From the NCBI GenBank assembly GCA_020637195.1, contig JACJWK010000039.1, positions 1-16,069 of the forward strand: a DNA stretch of 16,069 nucleotides, read 5' to 3'. Under the pieces are notes generated by a model, which was not told the DNA's origin, searched no databases, and worked only from the letters and a program-made list of their open reading frames with translations. Source of the stretch: Microthrixaceae bacterium. GTDB lineage: Bacteria; Actinomycetota; Acidimicrobiia; Acidimicrobiales; DATDAH01. Position numbers and translations under genes: made by a program. Of the stretch, positions 1-7,045 are shown piece by piece; position 1 is the stretch's first letter, and every line of letters begins with the position of its first letter.

Positions 1-906
1 GAGGGTGGCGTCGACGAGGCCGAGCAGCGGCTCGCCGGCGGCGAAGCGGGCCACGTTCGCGGCGATGCGCGCCGACAGCAGCGGGGTCGCCATCTCGGCG
101 GTGTTGCCCGTGTGCGGCGTGATCAGGCAGTTGGGGAGCGACCAGAGCGGGTGGGCGTCGGGCAGCGGCTCGGGGTCGGTGACGTCGAGCCCCGCGCCAC
201 CGATGGCGCCGGCGCGCAGGGCGTCGACGAGGTCGTCGGTGACGACGTGCGCGCCGCGCGCCACGTTGACCAGCCACGCGTCCTCGTCCATCAGCGCCAG
301 CTCCGGGCGCCCGACCAGGCCGACGGTCTCGGGCACCAGCGGCAGGGCGAGCACGACCAGGGTCGCCCCCGGCAGCGCCTCGTGCAGGCCGTCGGCGCCG
401 AGCACGTGCTGCGCTCCCGGCATGGGCGCGGGATGCCGGCGCACCACGGTGGTGGTCGTGCCGAAGGGGGCCAGGAGCCGCAGGAGCGACTCGGCGATGC
501 CCCCGCCGCCGACGATGGTGACGCGCGCACCCAGCAGGTTCACCCCCCGCTGGCCCGTCCAAGCATCCGCTCGGGCGTAGTGGCCGAGACCCCGCAGGCC
601 CGCCAGCCCCAGCATCAGGGCGTGCTCGGCGACCGGCTCGGCGTAGACCCCCTTGCCGCACGTCCACACGTGCTCGGCGTCGAGCACCGCGGCGAAGGGC
701 TCGATGCCGGCCCAGGGCAGCTGCACCCACCGGATGCCGGGATGGCGGCGCAGGACCGCCGCCAGCGCGTCGGCCTCGCCGGTCGACGCCCACACGAGGC
801 CCTCGGCGTCCTCCGGGCCCACGAGCGCGCCACCGCCGCGCCGGACCGCGTCGGCGAGCCACGGTCGCACCCCCTCGGGGGCGAGCGCGATCCTCGGTCC
901 GGTCAC
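1..906 (-). CDS. D-isomer-specific 2-hydroxyacid dehydrogenase (3' end beyond window)
   Basis: Translating the minus strand from GTG 906 gives 302 codons with no stop before the window edge, so only the last few C-terminal residues are probably missing. The NAD-binding glycine loop is seen as IVGGGGIAES near residues 131-140. The family's catalytic triad is present: Arg218 in NVARG, Glu246 in DPEPLPDAHPLW and His265 in TPHTGN. The family oxidises or reduces D-2-hydroxyacids and 2-ketoacids with NAD(P)H in the cytoplasm; the substrate cannot be told from this sequence. The GTG is chosen because a TAGCGT -10 box lies 6 nt upstream, fitting a leaderless transcript, and the protein begins directly in the family fold. 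It is divergent from ald, separated by 86 bp. The family call is firm. Confidence 0.9.
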   Translation of the reverse strand, partial: MTGPRIALAPEGVRPWLADAVRRGGGALVGPEDAEGLVWASTGEADALAAVLRRHPGIRWVQLPWAGIEPFAAVLDAEHVWTCGKGVYAEPVAEHALMLGLAGLRGLGHYARADAWTGQRGVNLLGARVTIVGGGGIAESLLRLLAPFGTTTTVVRRHPAPMPGAQHVLGADGLHEALPGATLVVLALPLVPETVGLVGRPELALMDEDAWLVNVARGAHVVTDDLVDALRAGAIGGAGLDVTDPEPLPDAHPLWSLPNCLITPHTGNTAEMATPLLSARIAANVARFAAGEPLLGLVDATL

Positions 907-912
907 CGTCGC

Positions 913-918
913 ACGCTA
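913..918 (-). promoter_or_regulatory. -10 box of the 2-hydroxyacid dehydrogenase gene (leaderless)
   Basis: On the minus strand TAGCGT is followed by 6 nt and then GTG 906. Transcription would start at or next to the start codon. No convincing -35 hexamer or Shine-Dalgarno sequence is visible. Confidence 0.6.
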
Positions 919-979
919 CCGAACCGGCGTCGGGCGGCCCGTTGTCACCAACCGGTCAGCAGGCGGGACGCCGGGCTGG

Positions 980-985
980 CACGCT
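980..985 (+). promoter_or_regulatory. weak -10 candidate for ald
   Basis: CACGCT lies 7 nt before ATG 993. It keeps the A at position 2 and the T at position 6 of TANNNT but not the first T. No Shine-Dalgarno sequence precedes ald, so a leaderless start is the best available reading. Confidence 0.35.
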
Positions 986-992
986 GGTGCGC

Positions 993-2114
993 ATGACGAT
1001 GCGGGTGGGGGTTCCGACCGAGGTCAAGAACAACGAGTACCGGGTGGCCATCACCCCCGACGGGGTGCGCGAGCTGCACCAGCACGGCGTCGAGGTGCTG
1101 GTCCAGTCGGGTGCCGGGGCCAACTCGGCCATCGCCGACGAGGACTTCGTCACCGCCGGCGCCGAGATCGTGGCGACGGCCGAGGAGACGTGGGCGCGGG
1201 CCGAGCTGGTCTGCAAGGTGAAAGAGCCCCAGGCCGACGAGTTCGGGCTCCTGCGCGACGACCTCGTCCTGTTCACCTACCTGCACCTGGCCGCCTACCC
1301 GGAGGTGGCCGACGCGCTGCTCGACGCCGGCACCACCGGCGTCGCCTACGAGACCGTGCAGACCGACGACCACGCGCTGCCCCTGCTGGCCCCGATGAGC
1401 GAGGTCGCGGGCCGCATGGCCACCCAGATCGGCGCGCACTACCTCGAGCGCGAGAACGGGGGCCGGGGCATCCTGCTCGGCGGCGCCCCGGGCGTGGCGC
1501 CGGCACGCGTGGTCGTGATCGGCGCCGGCAACGTCGGGTGGAACTCCGCCTGGATCGCCGCGGGCATGGAGGCCGAGGTCCTCCTGCTCGACAAGAACCT
1601 CGACCGGCTCCGCTTCGTCGACCAGATCCACCAGGGCCGCATCATGACCCTGGCGTCGAACCGGGGAGCGATCGAGCGGGCGGTGGCCACGGCCGACCTC
1701 GTCATCGGCGCGGTGCTCGTGCCCGGCGGCCGGGCCCCGACGGTCGTCACCGAGGACATGGTGCGGGGCATGAAGGACCGCTCGGTCATCGTCGACGTGG
1801 CCATCGACCAGGGCGGCTGCATCGAGACGATCCGCGAGACCACCCACCAGGACCCGATCTACGTCGAGCACGGGGTCGTGCACTACGCCGTCGGCAACAT
1901 CCCCGGGGCGGTGCCCCACACCTCGACCTACGCGCTCACCAACGCCACCCTCCCCTACCTCCGCGACCTGGCCGCGCTCGGCCCCGCCGGCGCGGTCGAG
2001 CACGACCCCGCCCTGGCCCACGGGTTCAACACCGTGGGCGGCCACGTCACCCATCCCGTCGTGGCCGACTCGCTGGGCCGCCCCCACCGCGAGCTTTCCC
2101 TGGGCGCCGCCTGA
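993..2114 (+). CDS. ald: alanine dehydrogenase
   Basis: Catalyses NAD-dependent interconversion of L-alanine with pyruvate and ammonia in the cytoplasm. Counting from the second ATG (999), the protein is 371 aa, the length of the M. tuberculosis enzyme, and key residues fall at the same numbers: Arg15, Lys75 in KVKEP, His96 in YLHLA and Asp270 in AIDQGGC. The Rossmann loop GAGNVG is at 175-180, and the C-terminal family block PHTSTYALTNATLPYL is intact. ATG 993 adds Met-Thr and sits 7 nt from a weak -10 box, so I take it as the start; ATG 999 is the alternative. A reading frame open further upstream to a TTG at 942 is not homologous to the family. The gene is divergent from the 2-hydroxyacid dehydrogenase and 43 bp ahead of the F420-oxidoreductase gene. 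It could feed alanine to the Ddl/MurF branch further along, which is inference. Confidence 0.95.
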   Translation: MTMRVGVPTEVKNNEYRVAITPDGVRELHQHGVEVLVQSGAGANSAIADEDFVTAGAEIVATAEETWARAELVCKVKEPQADEFGLLRDDLVLFTYLHLAAYPEVADALLDAGTTGVAYETVQTDDHALPLLAPMSEVAGRMATQIGAHYLERENGGRGILLGGAPGVAPARVVVIGAGNVGWNSAWIAAGMEAEVLLLDKNLDRLRFVDQIHQGRIMTLASNRGAIERAVATADLVIGAVLVPGGRAPTVVTEDMVRGMKDRSVIVDVAIDQGGCIETIRETTHQDPIYVEHGVVHYAVGNIPGAVPHTSTYALTNATLPYLRDLAALGPAGAVEHDPALAHGFNTVGGHVTHPVVADSLGRPHRELSLGAA

Positions 2115-2120
2115 GCCGCT

Positions 2121-2126
2121 TACCAT
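2121..2126 (+). promoter_or_regulatory. -10 candidate (TACCAT) for the F420-oxidoreductase gene
   Basis: TACCAT lies just after the ald stop and about 31 nt before ATG 2158. This would give a leader of roughly 25 nt that contains a Shine-Dalgarno sequence. Read-through from ald is also possible. Confidence 0.35.
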
Positions 2127-2141
2127 CGGCCCGTCCCGGAC

Positions 2142-2150
2142 GAGGAGAGG
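2142..2150 (+). promoter_or_regulatory. Shine-Dalgarno of the F420-oxidoreductase gene
   Basis: GAGGAGAGG ends 7 nt before ATG 2158 and fixes that start. It contrasts with most transcript heads in this window, which carry no such site. Confidence 0.7.
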
Positions 2151-2157
2151 CCCGCCC

Positions 2158-3183
2158 ATGAAGCTCGGACTGCAGATCGGCTACTGGAGCCGCGGCGCCC
2201 CCGACGGCGCGGTCGACCAGATCGCCACCGCCGACCGGCTCGGGTTCCACTCCATCTGGACCGCGGAGGCCTACGGCAGCGACGCGCTCACCCCCTTGGC
2301 CTGGTGGGGGTCGGCCACCGAGCACGTGCAGCTGGGCACCTCCATCGTGCAGCTCTCGGCCCGCACGCCCGTCGCCACGGCCATGGCGGCGATGACCATG
2401 GACCACCTGTCGGGGGGCCGGTTCATCCTGGGCCTCGGCGCGTCGGGCCCCCAGGTCGTCGAGGGCTGGTACGGCCAGCCGTACCCCAAGCCGCTGGCCC
2501 GCACCCGCGAGTACGTCGAGATCGTCCGCAAGGTGATCGCCCGCGACGAGCCCGTCGCGTTCGAGGGGAACCACTACACGCTGCCCCACCCCGGCGGCAC
2601 CGGCCTCGGGAAGCCGCTGAAGTCCACGCTGCACCCGCTGCGCACCGACATCCCCATCTACCTGGGCGCCGAGGGCCCGAAGAACGTCGCCATGACGGCC
2701 GAGATCGCCGACGGCTGGCTGCCGATCTTCTTCGCCCCCAAGGACGACGGCTTCTACCGCGCTGCGCTCGACGAGGGGTTCGCCCGGCCGGGGGCCCGCC
2801 ACGGCCTCGACGACTTCGAGATCCCCGCGACGGTCATCGTCGTGCCGATCGACGACGTCGAGGCCGCCGCCGACATGGTGCGTCCGTACCTGGCGCTCTA
2901 CATCGGGGGCATGGGCGCCCGCGACCAGAACTTCCACTTCGAGGTCTTCTCCCGGATGGGCTACGAGGCCGACTGCCACAAGATCCAGGACGCCTACCTC
3001 GACGGCCGCAAGGACGAGGCCATCGCCGCGGTGCCCACCTCGATGGTGGAGGACATCTCCCTCATCGGCTCGGTCGACAAGATCCGCGACGAGCTCCAGC
3101 AGTGGGAGGAGAGCGTCGTCACCACCCTGTTGCTGTCGGGCCCGCCCGAGCTCTTGGAGCTGATGGCCGACCTGGTCGGCTGA
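2158..3183 (+). CDS. LLM-class F420-dependent oxidoreductase, Rv3520c family
   Basis: This 341-aa luciferase-like (TIM-barrel) oxidoreductase should use reduced coenzyme F420 rather than FMN. The N-terminus MKLGLQIGYW and the segments TAEAYGSD, TPLAWWGS, VQLGTSIVQLSARTP, DHLSGGRFILGLGASGPQVVEGWYGQ and YLGAEGPKNVAMTAEIADGWLPIFF agree, as I remember it, with the mycobacterial protein Rv3520c, so the subfamily call is firm. The physiological substrate of that subfamily is unknown to me. The start is supported by GAGGAGAGG 7 nt upstream. The gene could be cotranscribed with ald (43-bp gap) or use the TACCAT box at 2121. No F420 biosynthesis gene lies in the window. Confidence 0.9.
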   Translation: MKLGLQIGYWSRGAPDGAVDQIATADRLGFHSIWTAEAYGSDALTPLAWWGSATEHVQLGTSIVQLSARTPVATAMAAMTMDHLSGGRFILGLGASGPQVVEGWYGQPYPKPLARTREYVEIVRKVIARDEPVAFEGNHYTLPHPGGTGLGKPLKSTLHPLRTDIPIYLGAEGPKNVAMTAEIADGWLPIFFAPKDDGFYRAALDEGFARPGARHGLDDFEIPATVIVVPIDDVEAAADMVRPYLALYIGGMGARDQNFHFEVFSRMGYEADCHKIQDAYLDGRKDEAIAAVPTSMVEDISLIGSVDKIRDELQQWEESVVTTLLLSGPPELLELMADLVG

Positions 3184-3218
3184 GCACGACCCCTCCGGGT
3201 CCGGCGGCGGACCTGGTT

Positions 3219-3224
3219 TAGCCT
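3219..3224 (+). promoter_or_regulatory. -10 box of the EEP-family gene (leaderless)
   Basis: TAGCCT is followed by 7 nt and then ATG 3232. There is no Shine-Dalgarno sequence, and the preceding gene ends at 3183, so the box lies in a true intergenic gap. Confidence 0.6.
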
Positions 3225-3231
3225 CGCCGAC

Positions 3232-4113
3232 ATGACGACCGGGCCCGAGGACACCCGGGAGCAGGCCGGCGCGTCGACCGCTCACCGCGAGGACGGGCCG
3301 ATCACCGTGGTGTCGTTCAACCTCCGCTTCGACAGCCCCACCGACGGGGCGAACCGGTGGCGGCGCCGGCGCCGGGCCGTGGTCGACTTCCTCGACGGCA
3401 CGGCCGACGTCGCCGGGCTGCAGGAGGCGCGCCGCCGCCCGCTGGGCTACCTCGTCCGCCACCTGCGGGCCTTCAAGTGGGTCGGCGTCGGCCGCGACGA
3501 CGGGCGTCGCAAGGGCGAGTACGCCCCGGTCTTCTACCGGCGCGAGCGCTTCGAGCGGCGGGACCGGGGGACGTTCTGGATGTCCACGACGCCCGACGAG
3601 CCCGGCAGCGTCTCGTGGGGATCGTCGCGGCCGCGCATCGCCACGTGGGTGGTGCTGCACGAGCGGGCGACGGGCCGCGAGGTCGTGCACGTCAACACCC
3701 ACCTGGACCACCGCTCGGCCGAGGCTCGGGCGGAGGGCGCCCGACTCATCCGCGAGCGCCTCGGACGCCTCGCCGGTGGTCGCCCCGTCATCCTCACCGG
3801 CGACTTCAACGACGGCCCCGGCGGCGAGGCCCACACCGCCCTCACCGATCCGGCCCCGGCCGACGGCGCGCCGATCCTGGTCGACGCCCGCCACGCATCG
3901 CTGAGCGGGCACGAGGGTCCCGACTCGACGTGGACGGGCTTCGAGGCGGTCAAGGAGGGGCGGGTCATCGACTTCGTCCTCGTGTCGAACGACGTCACGG
4001 TCGTGCGCCACCGGTCGGTCGTGGCCCGGACCGGCGACCGCTTCCTGTCGGACCACCTCCCGGTGCTGGCCGTCCTCGACCTCCCGGCGACGTCGGGCCC
4101 GGCGGTGCCCTGA
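3232..4113 (+). CDS. endonuclease/exonuclease/phosphatase (EEP) family hydrolase
   Basis: This 293-aa protein has the full set of metal-dependent EEP-fold motifs: SFNLRFD with Asn30, LQEA with Glu65, VNTHLDH with His157, LTGDFND with Asp191 and Asn193, VIDFVLVS with Asp247, and SDHLPV with Asp274-His275. Members cleave phosphodiester or phosphomonoester bonds in nucleic acids, inositol phosphates or sphingolipids, and the substrate cannot be read from these motifs. The first 22 residues are polar, with no signal peptide or membrane helix, so it is probably cytoplasmic. It has its own leaderless-type promoter and is followed 44 bp later by an MFS gene with its own -10 box. The family call is firm and the specific role unknown. 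Confidence 0.85.
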   Translation: MTTGPEDTREQAGASTAHREDGPITVVSFNLRFDSPTDGANRWRRRRRAVVDFLDGTADVAGLQEARRRPLGYLVRHLRAFKWVGVGRDDGRRKGEYAPVFYRRERFERRDRGTFWMSTTPDEPGSVSWGSSRPRIATWVVLHERATGREVVHVNTHLDHRSAEARAEGARLIRERLGRLAGGRPVILTGDFNDGPGGEAHTALTDPAPADGAPILVDARHASLSGHEGPDSTWTGFEAVKEGRVIDFVLVSNDVTVVRHRSVVARTGDRFLSDHLPVLAVLDLPATSGPAVP

Positions 4114-4143
4114 CCTGGTGGCGTCTCCGCGGCCACAAGCTCG

Positions 4144-4149
4144 TACCCT
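4144..4149 (+). promoter_or_regulatory. -10 box of the MFS gene (leaderless)
   Basis: TACCCT is followed by 8 nt and then GTG 4158, with no Shine-Dalgarno sequence. The box and spacing support GTG 4158 over starts further upstream in the same frame, which would lie inside the EEP gene. Confidence 0.5.
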
Positions 4150-4157
4150 CGACTGAC

Positions 4158-5483
4158 GTGAGCCGCCGGTCCAACCGCGACGAGGACCTGGCGCTCACCG
4201 TCGAGGACGCCGAGGACGCGTTCGTCGACGCCGACCGGACGATCCGCCCGGGCACGGCACGGGCGGCGCTGCGCCACCGGGACTTCCGCAACCTCTACGC
4301 CGGCGCGTTCACGTCCAACATCGGGTCGTGGATGCAGAACGCGGCCCTCGGCGCCTACGCGTTCGAGCTCACCCGGTCCGCCACCTTCGTCGGCATCATC
4401 GCGTTCGCCAACCTCGGGCCGCTCCTGCTCTTCTCGATGATCGGCGGCGCGCTGGCCGACCAGTTCGATCGCCGCACCCTGCTCATCGTCGTCACGATCG
4501 AGCAGATGATCTTCGCCGTCGCGCTGGCCTGGCTGACCACGGACCCCGACCCGTCCCGGCTGACGCTCGTGCTGTTCGTGCTCGCCATCGGCGCGGCGCA
4601 GGCGGTGTACGGGCCCACCTACTCGGCGACCCTGCCCGGGATGGTGGGCAAGGAGGACCTGGCCGGCGCCATCTCGTTGAACTCCGTCTCGATGAACGGG
4701 TCGCGGGTCATCGGGCCCGCGATCGGCGGCGTGCTCTACCACTTCGTGGGCGTGTCGTGGGTGTTCCTGCTCAACGCCATCACGTACGTCGCGGTCCTGT
4801 GGGTCCTGGCCCGCATCCGCCTGCCCGACGCGGTCCGCAACCCCGACGAGCCCCAGGGGCTCCGGCGGATCATCGGCGGCATCACCGCCGCCCGGCGCAA
4901 CCGCACGATCAAGCTCGTGCTGCTCGCCATGACCCTCTTCTCGTTCTTCTGCCTCCCCTTCGTGGTGCAGATGCCGGTCGTGGCCGAGTCCAACTTCGGC
5001 ATCGAGCCCGACTCGTCGGCGTACGGCCTGCTGTACGCGTGCCTTGGCGCCGGGGCCGTCGCGGGCTCGCTCTCGATCGGCACGTTCCTGTCCGGCTACT
5101 CGAAGCGGCGCATCGTCCGCCAGGGGTTCTTCGGCTTCGCGGTCACCCTGACCGCCCTGGCGCTGCTGCGGGCCGAGTCCCTCGCCTACCCCACCACCTT
5201 CGCGGTCGGCTTCTTCTACTTCGCCACGGTCACGTCGCTGAACACGATGCTCCAGGAAGAGGTCGACGAGGCCGTGCGGGGCCGGGTCATGGCCCTGTGG
5301 ATCATGTCGTTCGGGGGCGTCGTGCCCATCGGGGGCCTGGTGGCCGGCCCCTTCATCGAGACGTGGGGCGTCACCGCCCTGATGCTGGTCGGCGCCGTCG
5401 TCGCGCTGGCCATCTCGGTGTGGAGCTACTTCTTCTCGAGCGACCCGGGTCCCCGCCGAGCCCGCCGCCTCGCCGGCGCCTGA
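4158..5483 (+). CDS. MFS transporter, EntS-like (MFS_3 type) exporter
   Basis: This 441-aa integral membrane protein has about a dozen hydrophobic segments after a polar N-terminus of about 40 residues. The block FRNLYAGAFTSNIGSWMQNAALGAY opens the first helix. The MFS loop 2-3 motif is seen as GGALADQFDRR near residues 96-106, and a second-half equivalent as EEVDEAVRGRVMALW. This pattern matches the enterobactin-exporter-like MFS group, used for siderophore, drug or metabolite export. The substrate is unknown and no siderophore genes are nearby. The start is chosen from the -10 box at 4144; the frame is open further upstream but overlaps the EEP gene with non-homologous sequence. It converges on murF with 45 bp between the stops. 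Confidence 0.87.
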   Translation: MSRRSNRDEDLALTVEDAEDAFVDADRTIRPGTARAALRHRDFRNLYAGAFTSNIGSWMQNAALGAYAFELTRSATFVGIIAFANLGPLLLFSMIGGALADQFDRRTLLIVVTIEQMIFAVALAWLTTDPDPSRLTLVLFVLAIGAAQAVYGPTYSATLPGMVGKEDLAGAISLNSVSMNGSRVIGPAIGGVLYHFVGVSWVFLLNAITYVAVLWVLARIRLPDAVRNPDEPQGLRRIIGGITAARRNRTIKLVLLAMTLFSFFCLPFVVQMPVVAESNFGIEPDSSAYGLLYACLGAGAVAGSLSIGTFLSGYSKRRIVRQGFFGFAVTLTALALLRAESLAYPTTFAVGFFYFATVTSLNTMLQEEVDEAVRGRVMALWIMSFGGVVPIGGLVAGPFIETWGVTALMLVGAVVALAISVWSYFFSSDPGPRRARRLAGA

Positions 5484-5493
5484 CCACCCGCCA

Positions 5494-5510
5494 CCGCGGG
5501 CCCGGCGCGG
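5494..5510. terminator. possible hairpin between converging MFS and murF genes
   Basis: CCGCG and CGCGG form a 5-bp stem around a 7-nt loop in the 45-bp gap between the two stop codons. There is no T-run on either strand. The position suits a bidirectional stop, but the stem is short and in GC-rich DNA could be chance. Confidence 0.25.
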
Positions 5511-5528
5511 AGAGGTCCGGTCAGGTGG

Positions 5529-6839
5529 TCACCCGGCGAGCAGGAGGTCGGCGAGGCGCTCGAGGCCGGCCACGCGGCTGCCCTTGAGCAGCACGGCGTC
5601 GCCGCGGCTGAGCTCGCCGAGGCGCTCGGCCGCGGCGTCCACGTCGGCGACCGTCGCCACGCCGTAGAGCGGTGCGTCGACCGCCAGCACCTCGATGCCG
5701 AGGTCGCGGGCGAGGCGGGTGATGGCCAGGTGCTCGTCCTCGGCGATGTCGCCCAGCTCGGCCATGACCCCGAGCACCGCGACGCGACGCTCGCACTCGA
5801 GATCGGCCAGCGCCCGCAGGGCCGCCCGCATCGACTCGGGGTTGGCGTTGTAGGCGTCGTTGACGACGATCGCCCCCGCCGGCGTGGTGTGCAGTGCCAT
5901 GCGGAACGGCGACATCTGCGCCCGGCTCAGGCCCTCGGCGGCGTCGTCCAGCGACGAGCCGGCCAGCAGCGCGATCGCCACGGCGGCGGCGGCGTTCTCG
6001 GCGTTGTGCCGGCCGTGGACGGTGAGCTGGAGGCTGATCACGCCCTCGGGCGTGACGAGGCGGAACCGCGGCCGCAGGTGGCCGTCGAGGTGCAGCTCGG
6101 TGACCCGCACGTCGCCTCGGTCGATCCCGTAGGTGACGATGTCGGCGTTGGTGTGGCGGGCCATCGCCTTGACCCGCTCGTCGGTCTCCTTGAGCACGGC
6201 GGCACCGTCGGCGCGGAGCGACTGCACGAGCTCGGCCTTCGCCTCGGCCACGTCCTCGATGCTGCCGAACAGCTCGGTGTGGGCGTGGGCGACCGCCGTG
6301 ACCACGGCGATGCCCGGGCGGGCGACCTCGCAGAGGCGGGCGATGTGGCCGTAGCCGCGGGCCCCCATCTCGATGACGGCCACCTCGGTGTCGTCGGGGG
6401 CGTTGACCAGCGTGAGGGGGACACCCAGGTCGTTGTTGAACGAGCGGTAGGACGCCGCGGTGCGGTGGCGGACCGACAGCGCCGCCGCGGCGAGATCCTT
6501 CACGGACGTCTTGCCCACCGAGCCGGTGACCCCGATCACGGTCGGGATGCGGTCCCGGACGTGGGACCCGAGCGCGCTGAGCGCCGCGGACGTGTCGGCC
6601 ACCCGAACCGCCGGCACGCCCACGTCGTCGAGCGGCGGCGCCTGGGTCAGGTAGGCGCCGGCGCCCGCTTCGACGGCGGCGGCGATGAACGCGTGCCCGT
6701 CGCGCTCGGCGACGACGGGCACGAACAACGAGCCCGGCTGAACGGCCCGGCTGTCGATGGTCGCCCCCTCCACCGCCACGACGTCGCCGACGACCTCCCC
6801 GGCCGTCAGGGCGGCGATCTCGGCGGTGTCCAGGCGCAC
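5529..6839 (-). CDS. murF: UDP-N-acetylmuramoyl-tripeptide--D-alanyl-D-alanine ligase
   Basis: MurF joins D-Ala-D-Ala to UDP-MurNAc-tripeptide with ATP, the last cytoplasmic step in building the pentapeptide. Counting from GTG 6839 (436 aa): the N-terminal substrate domain shows IDSRAVQPGSLFVP (28-41); the ATP P-loop is VTGSVGKTS (104-112); NNDLGVPLTL (135-144) is a MurF hallmark; Lys201 in EAKAELV fits the carbamylated lysine; and HNAENAAAA (278-286) and NDAYNANPESM (327-337) follow. The frame stays open 156 nt further upstream, but that stretch is Arg/Gly/Pro-rich and lacks family similarity. GTG 6839 has TACGTT 6 nt upstream, the leaderless spacing seen throughout the window. It is divergent from ddl, whose product is its co-substrate. 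No other mur gene is in view, so it sits outside the usual division/cell-wall cluster, at least on this side. Confidence 0.93.
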   Translation of the reverse strand: MRLDTAEIAALTAGEVVGDVVAVEGATIDSRAVQPGSLFVPVVAERDGHAFIAAAVEAGAGAYLTQAPPLDDVGVPAVRVADTSAALSALGSHVRDRIPTVIGVTGSVGKTSVKDLAAAALSVRHRTAASYRSFNNDLGVPLTLVNAPDDTEVAVIEMGARGYGHIARLCEVARPGIAVVTAVAHAHTELFGSIEDVAEAKAELVQSLRADGAAVLKETDERVKAMARHTNADIVTYGIDRGDVRVTELHLDGHLRPRFRLVTPEGVISLQLTVHGRHNAENAAAAVAIALLAGSSLDDAAEGLSRAQMSPFRMALHTTPAGAIVVNDAYNANPESMRAALRALADLECERRVAVLGVMAELGDIAEDEHLAITRLARDLGIEVLAVDAPLYGVATVADVDAAAERLGELSRGDAVLLKGSRVAGLERLADLLLAG

Positions 6840-6845
6840 GTCCGG

Positions 6846-6851
6846 AACGTA
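6846..6851 (-). promoter_or_regulatory. -10 box of murF (leaderless)
   Basis: On the minus strand TACGTT is followed by 6 nt and then GTG 6839. It settles the murF start in favour of the shorter protein. Confidence 0.6.
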
Positions 6852-7017
6852 GCGCCCGGTGCGTGACTGCCACCCCACCGGGGCGTGCCCGGAGGGACGC
6901 CGCCCGCCACGCGCGGCGACCGGGTCCGGACCGACGGGCCGCCCGTCCTCGGTGGGCGCGGTCCGACCTCGACCGGCTCGGCGTCCGGCCGGCACGCGCC
7001 GTCACCACCTCCGAGCG

Positions 7018-7033
7018 CCCGCGGAGCCGCGGG
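7018..7033. promoter_or_regulatory. 16-bp palindrome directly upstream of the ddl -10 box
   Basis: CCCGCGG-AG-CCGCGGG has perfect 7-bp arms around a 2-nt centre and abuts the TAGCTT box at 7034. It fills the spacer between -10 and the expected -35 position, the classical place for a repressor or MerR-type site. No regulator in the window is obviously linked to it. In GC-rich DNA a chance palindrome of this size is possible but not common. Confidence 0.4.
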
Positions 7034-7039
7034 TAGCTT
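7034..7039 (+). promoter_or_regulatory. -10 box of ddl (leaderless)
   Basis: TAGCTT is followed by 6 nt and then ATG 7046. There is no Shine-Dalgarno sequence. Confidence 0.6.
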
Positions 7040-7045
7040 GGCCCG

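Noticed and set aside
942..992. Longer start for ald at a TTG 51 nt upstream
   Set aside because: Residues encoded there have no counterpart in alanine dehydrogenases. Counted from ATG 999, the length and residue numbers equal those of the mycobacterial enzyme.
2121..2126. TACCAT before the F420-oxidoreductase gene as a second TetR site
   Set aside because: It matches only one half of the TACCA-GA-TGGTA palindrome. The second arm is missing, so it is better read as a -10 box.
2047..4056. 669-codon open frame on the minus strand under the F420-oxidoreductase and EEP genes
   Set aside because: It spans two well-supported plus-strand genes and their intergenic region. The composition is that of a shadow frame with no recognisable motif.
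6840..6995. 52-codon N-terminal extension of murF
   Set aside because: The stretch is Arg/Gly/Pro-rich and unlike MurF. GTG 6839 has a -10 box at leaderless spacing and starts directly in the fold.
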